48,807 bases of DNA from positions 1 through 48,807 of the forward strand of contig MDLF01000103.1 of NCBI GenBank assembly GCA_001730095.1, read 5' to 3'. The position numbers and the translations under genes were made by a program. Positions within the stretch are counted from its first letter, which is position 1. Every line of letters starts with the position of its first letter. The notes beneath the pieces were generated by a model that was given only the letters and a program-made list of their open reading frames with translations, searched no databases and had not been told where the DNA came from. Positions 43,710 through 48,807 of the stretch are shown here, piece by piece. Source of the stretch: Rhodobacteraceae bacterium (ex Bugula neritina AB1) (GTDB lineage: Bacteria > Pseudomonadota > Alphaproteobacteria > Rhodobacterales > Rhodobacteraceae).

Positions 43710-45218
43710 TTATTGCGCGGCGTGCTGCCGGGCCTGGTCCGGGTATAGCTCTGCCATTGAAACCGAGCGGCCGTTGTCCTGCACGATCCGCGCGTGGCAG
43801 CGCTGCAGCTGCCGCGGATCCGTCACGCCACAGCTATGGGCAAGGGTGGTGACCTCCTTGATCATGTTCTTGGCATAAGAGGCGACACGCACGGCTTTGT
43901 CGGTGGGGTCCAGGCCGAACTGCAGCTTGGGGTTATGGGTGGTGATGCCGGTGGGGCAGGTGTTCTTGTTGCATTGCAGCGCCTGAATGCAGCCGAGCGC
44001 AAACATGAAACCGCGGGCGGAAACCACAAAGTCCGCCCCGGCGCAAAAGGCCCAGGCGACTTCTGACGGGTTGACCAGCTTGCCGCTGGCGCAAACCTTG
44101 ATCCGGTCCCGCAGCCCATGGCCAGAAAGGACATCCACCGCTTTGGGCAGGCTTTCGCGCAGCGGCATGCCCATGTTGTCGATCAGGCTCATCGGGGCGG
44201 CGCCGGTGCCGCCGTCGGCGCTGTCGATGGTGATGAAATCTGGGGCGCTTTCCACACCGCGCGACAAGATCTCCCTGCACAGCCCGTCCAGGAAGCCATG
44301 GGCGCCGAGGACCGCTTTGAAACCCACGGGCTTGCCAGTGACTTCGCGCACATAGGCGATCATGTCCAACAGCTCACCCGCGTTGGAGGCCTCTGGGTGA
44401 CGGTTGGGGCTGATGGCGTCCTCGCCCGGGGTCAACCCGCGTATGGCGGCGATTTCCTCTGTCACCTTGGCGCCGGGCAGGATGCCGCCCTTGCCGGGTT
44501 TGGCGCCCTGGCTGAGCTTTAGTTCGAACATGCGGACGGTTTCATGGGCGGCGGCAGCGCGCAGTTTCGTCTCGTCAAAGCCGCCCTCGGGTTTGCGGAC
44601 GCCGAATTTGCCGGTGCCGATCTGGAACACGACGTCGCAGCCGCCCTCAAGGTGGTAGGGAGACAGCCCGCCTTCGCCGGTGTTCAGCCAGATTCCGGCC
44701 TTGGCGGCGCCATGTGACAGGGCCCGCACCGCGGGTACGGAAATGGCGCCAAAGCTCATGCCGGAGATGTTGAAAATCGACGCTGTGGTGTAGGGCGTGC
44801 GGGCATAGGGGCCGATGGTGACAGCGGCGGGCGGGATGGTGCCCTGTTCGAGATCCGGAAAGGGCGCGTTGGCGAAATAGACGGTTCCTGCCGGACGCAG
44901 ATCACGGGTAGAGCCGAAGGCAACGGTGGAATCCACGTTTTTGGCGGCCCGGTAGATCCAGGAGCGTTCTGCCCGGTTGAACGGCATTTCCTCGCGGTCG
45001 AGCGCAAAGAAATACTGTCGGAAGAATTCGCCCAGATGTTCAAACAGATAGCGGAAGCGGGCGATCACCGGGTAATTGCGGCGTAGGGTGCTGGCGGTCT
45101 GGGTCTTATCGCTGATGTAGACCGCGATCAGCCACAGAAGACCCGCACCGATGGCAAAGATGAAGGCGTAAGACAGGATTTCGAGCAGCGCCAGGACGGT
45201 GCTGGATATCTGGGTCAT
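43710..45218 (-). CDS. FMN-binding glutamate-synthase-family protein
   Basis: 502 residues. Two N-terminal hydrophobic segments (about 8-30) are followed by the FMN-binding TIM barrel of glutamate synthase (KPGKGGILPGAKVTEEIA, ITIDSADGGTGAAPMSLIDNMGMP) and the iron-sulfur cysteines in GCIQALQCNKNTCPTG. The amidotransferase domain of true glutamate synthase is absent, so it is a stand-alone oxidoreductase, probably membrane-anchored. Its reaction is not known; glutamate or another 2-oxoacid/amine exchange is one idea. Upstream GAGGAG supports the start. Confidence 0.9.
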   Translation of the reverse strand: MTQISSTVLALLEILSYAFIFAIGAGLLWLIAVYISDKTQTASTLRRNYPVIARFRYLFEHLGEFFRQYFFALDREEMPFNRAERSWIYRAAKNVDSTVAFGSTRDLRPAGTVYFANAPFPDLEQGTIPPAAVTIGPYARTPYTTASIFNISGMSFGAISVPAVRALSHGAAKAGIWLNTGEGGLSPYHLEGGCDVVFQIGTGKFGVRKPEGGFDETKLRAAAAHETVRMFELKLSQGAKPGKGGILPGAKVTEEIAAIRGLTPGEDAISPNRHPEASNAGELLDMIAYVREVTGKPVGFKAVLGAHGFLDGLCREILSRGVESAPDFITIDSADGGTGAAPMSLIDNMGMPLRESLPKAVDVLSGHGLRDRIKVCASGKLVNPSEVAWAFCAGADFVVSARGFMFALGCIQALQCNKNTCPTGITTHNPKLQFGLDPTDKAVRVASYAKNMIKEVTTLAHSCGVTDPRQLQRCHARIVQDNGRSVSMAELYPDQARQHAAQ

Positions 45219-45397
45219 GGGGTCTGTTGCTCCTCTGTGGCCGGGCCGTGCGCCGCCGGGCTGGCCGGTTCTGTGCGGTGCAGGATTTATAGATACTGCG
45301 GCAGGGAGGCAGAAGTTGTCCAGCCTGCCGAAGACAGCGGGCAGACGGCGACCAGTAAAACCTTGCCTTTGCCGGTTTTTCCGTCCTATCGACGGGA

Positions 45398-47131
45398 ATG
45401 CGCCTGATCCCGTTTCTGATATCCGCCGTGCTGACGATTGCCGTCGCGGCTGGCGTGTTCAAGATCTCCGGCGCCTATTTCCGGTCGGAAGAAGTGGCCA
45501 AGGCCGAGGGGCCGCTGTCGCTCCACCAAAGCGCTGTCATTGCGGAACTGGAACGGTTTTCGCATCTGACCCATGTGCTGGCCCGGGACGCCGCTGTCAT
45601 TGACACGGCCAGCGGGCGGGACACTGGGGTTCTGAACCGGCGGCTGGAGGATTTTGCGGCCAAGGCGGGGCTGGACGCGATTTATCTGATGGATCGGGCC
45701 GGCGTTGCCATTTCGGCGTCGAACTTCAGCCAGCCCGGCAGTTTTGTCGGGCAGAGTTATGCGTTCCGCCCCTATTTCCAGCAGCCCCTGCAGGGCGGGC
45801 AGGGAAGGTTCTATGCCATTGGCACGACCACAGGGTTGCCGGGGTATTTCATTGCCGACGCGGTGCGCAGCGCTGACGGAGAGATCGCCGGGGTCATTGC
45901 CATCAAAATCGGCTTTCAGCAGCTGGAGCAAAGCTGGCGCAGCTCGGGTGAGCAGGTTTTTCTGGCCAATGAGGACGGCGTTGTGCTGCTGGCCTCTGAT
46001 CCGGCATGGCGATACCGCGTGCTGGCGCCGCTGTCAGAGGGGCAGCGGCAGCGGATCAAGGACGCCCGGCAGTTTCCGGGCCAGCCGCTGGAGCTGCTGA
46101 AATGGCAGGCGGGTGACGGGCCGCGAGCAGTGATTTCCGGGCAGGAGCAAATCCACCTGACGGCTGCGATCCCGCCGCACGGCTGGACCTTGCATTACTT
46201 TGCCAGCGATGACCGGGCCACGGCCCGCAGCTGGCTGGTGACGTTGCTGGTCGGCTTTGCCGCCGGGCTGGTTCTGGTTCTGATCCAGGTTCAGCGCGGG
46301 CGCCGGATCAGCGCCGCCCTGGCACGCTCTGAGCATGAGGAAGCCAAGCTGCGCCGGGCCAATGAACTGCTGGCCATAGAAATCGAGGACCGCAAGACCG
46401 CCGAACGGCGCCTGAAGCGGACCCAGGACGAATTGGAACGCGCCAGTCGGCTGGCTGCGCTGGGGCGGCTGGCGGCATCGGTGACGCATGAGCTGGGCCA
46501 GCCGATCACCGCCATGCGCAACCATCTGGTCGCTGCTGAAATTGACCCCGGCGGGCGCGGCCCACTGTCGGGCAGGATCAGCGCGCTGGTGGACCGGATG
46601 GAAGCTATTACCCGTCAGCTCAAGTTTTTTGCGGTCTCCGGGGCAGACACGTTTGCCGACGTGGACCTGAACGGGGCATTGCGCGCGGCGGCTGCGCTGA
46701 TTGAACCCAATCTTGCTGAGGCAGGCGCCAGGCTGCGGCTTGAGCTGAGCGCCGAGCTGGCAGCGGTCACTGGCAGCCGCCTGAGGATCGAACAGGTGAT
46801 GACCAATCTGCTGCGCAACGCGGTGGATGCCTGCGAAGACAGCGCCGATCCGCTGGTTACCGTCCGGACCGGGGTCAGCGACGGCGAGGTCTGGGCCGAA
46901 ATAGAAGACAACGGCCACGGCCTGGGCCAGTCGACGCTTGCCGAATTGCAGGAACCCTTTGTGACCACCCGCGAAAGCGGCCGCGGTATGGGCTTGGGGC
47001 TGGCGATTTCAGCGGGTATCGTACAGGACCACGGCGGCACCATGACTGCCCGCAACACCGCCGCCGGCGGGGCGCTGTTTCGGGTCGGCTTTCCCGTTGC
47101 GGGTCAGGAAATGGAAGAAGATCAGCCATGA
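45398..47131 (+). CDS. dctB: Sensor histidine kinase, DctB type
   Basis: 577 residues. TM1 (4-24), a periplasmic double-Cache sensor (about 25-275), TM2 (279-297), a coiled-coil stretch (310-350), HisKA with phosphorylated H364 in SVTHELGQPITAMRNHL, and the HATPase_c domain (N-box LLRNAVDACED, G-box ENGHGLGQ-like DNGHGLGQ and GMGLGLAIS). DctB senses C4-dicarboxylates or related acids in the periplasm and phosphorylates DctD. It overlaps dctD by ATGA and precedes a TRAP transporter, the usual layout. Confidence 0.93.
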   Translation: MRLIPFLISAVLTIAVAAGVFKISGAYFRSEEVAKAEGPLSLHQSAVIAELERFSHLTHVLARDAAVIDTASGRDTGVLNRRLEDFAAKAGLDAIYLMDRAGVAISASNFSQPGSFVGQSYAFRPYFQQPLQGGQGRFYAIGTTTGLPGYFIADAVRSADGEIAGVIAIKIGFQQLEQSWRSSGEQVFLANEDGVVLLASDPAWRYRVLAPLSEGQRQRIKDARQFPGQPLELLKWQAGDGPRAVISGQEQIHLTAAIPPHGWTLHYFASDDRATARSWLVTLLVGFAAGLVLVLIQVQRGRRISAALARSEHEEAKLRRANELLAIEIEDRKTAERRLKRTQDELERASRLAALGRLAASVTHELGQPITAMRNHLVAAEIDPGGRGPLSGRISALVDRMEAITRQLKFFAVSGADTFADVDLNGALRAAAALIEPNLAEAGARLRLELSAELAAVTGSRLRIEQVMTNLLRNAVDACEDSADPLVTVRTGVSDGEVWAEIEDNGHGLGQSTLAELQEPFVTTRESGRGMGLGLAISAGIVQDHGGTMTARNTAAGGALFRVGFPVAGQEMEEDQP

Positions 47132-48468
47132 GCGGTGCCAAACCTTTCAGCATTCTGGTCATCGACGATGACAAATCCATGCGCCAGTCCGTCTGTGACC
47201 TGCTGGAGGCCGCCGGCTGGCAGACCGTTGCTGTGGCGCGGGCGGCGGTCGGGTTGGAGCGGCTGGCGGAGCTTGCACCGGATGCCATCCTGTCCGATGT
47301 GCGGATGCCCGGCATGTCCGGGCTCGACCTGCTGGCCGGGCTGGATCCTGCCTCGGCGCCGCCGCTGGTGCTGATCTCGGCCCATGGTGATATTCCGATG
47401 GCGGTGAAGGCGATGCAGGACGGGGCCTACAGCTTTGTTGAAAAACCTTATGAGCCGCGCCGTCTGCTGGCCATTCTGCGCCACGCGGCAGAACAGCACC
47501 GGATGCAGCAAAGCAACGCGCGGCTGAAGGCCCGGCTCTATGCGCTTTCGGGGCTGGACCGGGTGCTGCTGGGGCAAACCGCGCCGGTGGTACAGCTGCG
47601 GCAGGAGATTCTGGATCTGGCTGACACTGGCGCGGCCGTCCTGATTGAAGGGGAGACCGGCACCGGCAAGGAGCTGGCGGCACGGGCCTTGCATGATCTG
47701 GGGCCAAACGCCGACGCGCCGTTTCTGGCGCTGAACTGCGCTGCCCTGTCGCCTGCCACTTTCGAAGCAGAAATGTTTGGAACAGACGGCGGGTCTGGCG
47801 GGCGGCTGTTGGCGGCGTCGGGTGGCACCCTGTTTCTGGACGAAATCTGCTCCTGCCCGCTGGAGGTTCAGGCCAAACTGCTGCGGGTGATCGAAGACAA
47901 GCAGATCCTGCCTGCGGGCGGCCAGCTGCCGGTGCCGGTCAGCTTTCGTGTGGTTTCGGCCACCAACGAGGATGCAGAACTTGCAGTGCAGGAAAACCGC
48001 CTGCGCAAGGATCTGCTGTTCCGGCTGAATACGATGGTGCTGAGCCTGCCGCCCCTGCGCCAGCGTCGCGATGACCTGACGCTGCTGGCGGCGCATTTCC
48101 TGTCGCAGTTCGCACAGCTTTATGAAACCGCCGCGCCGGAGATGTCCCAGGACGATTTGACCGCATTGATGGCGCACAGCTGGCCGGGGAATGTGCGTGA
48201 ATTGCGCAGTGTCTGCGAACGCAGGGTGCTGGCGGCGCGCCGCGGTGCCGGCACCATGGCAGCGGCAATCCGCATGGATCAGCAGCTGGAGGATGTGCCG
48301 GACACCCTGCGCGAAGCCGTGGCCGCCTTTGAACGCGAGCTGATCGGCAAGGCGGTGAAGGCCCATGAGGGCCGCATGGACGCCGCTGCCGAGGCGCTGG
48401 GGATCGGCCGCCGTACATTGAACGAAAAGATCGTCAAACTGGGCCTCGACAAGGACGCTTTGCTGTAA
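47128..48468 (+). CDS. dctD: DctD-type response regulator lacking the GAFTGA loop
   Basis: 446 residues. Receiver domain with phospho-accepting D57 and K106; AAA+ domain with Walker A GETGTGKE (175-182) and Walker B GGTLFLDE; C-terminal Fis-type HTH (about 415-440, DAAAEALGIGRRTLNEKIVKLGL). Between the two Walker motifs the usual GAFTGA loop that touches sigma-54 is missing: FGTDGGSGGRLLAASGG takes its place. The protein may therefore act on sigma-70 promoters, like NtrC of Rhodobacter capsulatus. Controls the TRAP transporter downstream. Confidence 0.92.
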   Translation: MSGAKPFSILVIDDDKSMRQSVCDLLEAAGWQTVAVARAAVGLERLAELAPDAILSDVRMPGMSGLDLLAGLDPASAPPLVLISAHGDIPMAVKAMQDGAYSFVEKPYEPRRLLAILRHAAEQHRMQQSNARLKARLYALSGLDRVLLGQTAPVVQLRQEILDLADTGAAVLIEGETGTGKELAARALHDLGPNADAPFLALNCAALSPATFEAEMFGTDGGSGGRLLAASGGTLFLDEICSCPLEVQAKLLRVIEDKQILPAGGQLPVPVSFRVVSATNEDAELAVQENRLRKDLLFRLNTMVLSLPPLRQRRDDLTLLAAHFLSQFAQLYETAAPEMSQDDLTALMAHSWPGNVRELRSVCERRVLAARRGAGTMAAAIRMDQQLEDVPDTLREAVAAFERELIGKAVKAHEGRMDAAAEALGIGRRTLNEKIVKLGLDKDALL

Positions 48469-48473
48469 ATTCA

Positions 48474-48493
48474 CCCTGCGGAAATCCGCAGGG
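48474..48493 (+). terminator. Hairpin after dctD
   Basis: Perfect 8-bp stem CCCTGCGG / CCGCAGGG with an AAAT loop right after the dctD stop. No T-run, so it may be an mRNA end or attenuator before the transporter gene. Confidence 0.5.
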
Positions 48494-48590
48494 CTGCCCG
48501 GATTGTGCGCGCATTTTCCTTCATAGGCAGGGCTGCTGCCATCCCGGATACTCCCCCAATCACATCCGCATGCATCTGGGAGGAGCTTTC

Positions 48591-48807
48591 ATGCGCACTT
48601 ATCTCAAAGGGGCAGCCCTTGCCGCCCTCACCGCAACTTTTGCGACCGAAGCCATGGCAACCGAATGGAATGTCTCGCTGTGGGGCAAGCGACGGGCGTT
48701 TACTGAACACGTCGAAAAACTAGCTGATCTGGTTTCTGAAAAGACTGGCGGCGAGTTCACGCTGAACATCAGCTATGGCGGGCTGTCGAAGAACAAGGAG
48801 AACCTCG
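48591..48807 (+). CDS. TRAP transporter substrate-binding protein, DctP type (3' end outside the window)
   Basis: First 72 residues only. A signal peptide (MRTYLKGAALAALTATFATEAMA) leads into EWNVSLWGKRRAFTEHVEKLADLVSEKTGGEFTLNISYGG, the start of a TRAP solute-binding protein. Strong GGAGGAG site upstream. It would bind an organic acid in the periplasm for a DctQM-type importer encoded further right. Its place after dctBD suggests these regulators control it. The ligand cannot be told from this part. Confidence 0.85.
   Translation, partial: MRTYLKGAALAALTATFATEAMATEWNVSLWGKRRAFTEHVEKLADLVSEKTGGEFTLNISYGGLSKNKENL

Noticed and set aside
48494-48590. Sigma-54 (-24/-12) promoter before the TRAP gene
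   Set aside because: GG and GC pairs are present but at wrong spacing; no convincing TGGCAC-N5-TTGC.

Overview
The window looks like part of a large extrachromosomal replicon (megaplasmid or chromid) of a marine Rhodobacterales bacterium of the Roseobacter group (Ruegeria / Leisingera / Phaeobacter type). The reasons are its high GC content, a complete repABC replication and partition module with its antisense RNA, two copies of a GC-hairpin plus CTCCCCCGG/TATTTT repeat of a kind I associate with this family, and the gene content: Na+-NQR, betaine catabolism, hut genes and a TRAP transporter with DctB/DctD. No tRNA, rRNA or CRISPR was seen.

Layout. 0-0.45 kb: 3' end of an IS30-type transposase. 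0.5-1.7 kb: marR diverging from yceI, with a dyad operator between them and a bidirectional terminator after yceI. 1.8-7.6 kb: complete nqrABCDEF operon on the minus strand. 8.0-24.2 kb: a betaine / proline-derivative catabolic island with two enolase-superfamily enzymes (one a cis-3-hydroxyproline-dehydratase-like enzyme, one a very close match to the hydroxyproline-betaine epimerase HpbD), a Rieske monooxygenase, a zinc-free medium-chain reductase, two aldehyde dehydrogenases, a DapA-family lyase or deaminase, an OrdL/PuuB-like FAD oxidase, two SDRs, a non-pyrrolysine MttB methyltransferase, and three regulators (LysR, GlxA/CdhR-type AraC, GntR-FCD).

24.2-28.4 kb: the repABC locus. It shows a DnaA box, a repA promoter with an adjacent dyad, overlapping repA/repB, a roughly 55-nt antisense incA-type RNA between repB and repC with readable promoter and terminator, and parS-like palindromes after repC. 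A third copy of the palindrome lies inside hutI. 28.4-29.7 kb: an MFS exporter with a His-rich tail. 29.8-35.0 kb: a tightly overlapping hutI-hutH-hutG-hutU operon. 35.1-40.8 kb: a divergent GntR-FCD regulator and an operon of a DUF1185 (AA_synth) protein, an alpha/beta hydrolase, a flavin reductase fused to a degenerate Nudix domain, a luciferase-like monooxygenase and an aldehyde dehydrogenase. This resembles the RutA/RutF/RutD part of pyrimidine ring cleavage but is clearly a different pathway, and it is the best candidate for an undescribed catabolic system here.

40.9-41.3 kb: a decayed NDUFA9-like pseudogene. 41.4-45.2 kb: a RidA protein, a small membrane protein / CxxC protein / SigJ-type ECF sigma operon, and an FMN-binding glutamate-synthase-like enzyme. 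45.4-48.8 kb: dctB-dctD and the start of a TRAP substrate-binding protein. The DctD-like regulator lacks the GAFTGA loop that normally contacts sigma-54.

Inferred physiology: import of small organic nitrogen or carboxylate compounds (betaines, histidine, TRAP substrates), stepwise demethylation or oxidation to central metabolites, and Na+-coupled respiration. Functions are read from motifs and remembered family sequences; no database search was possible.
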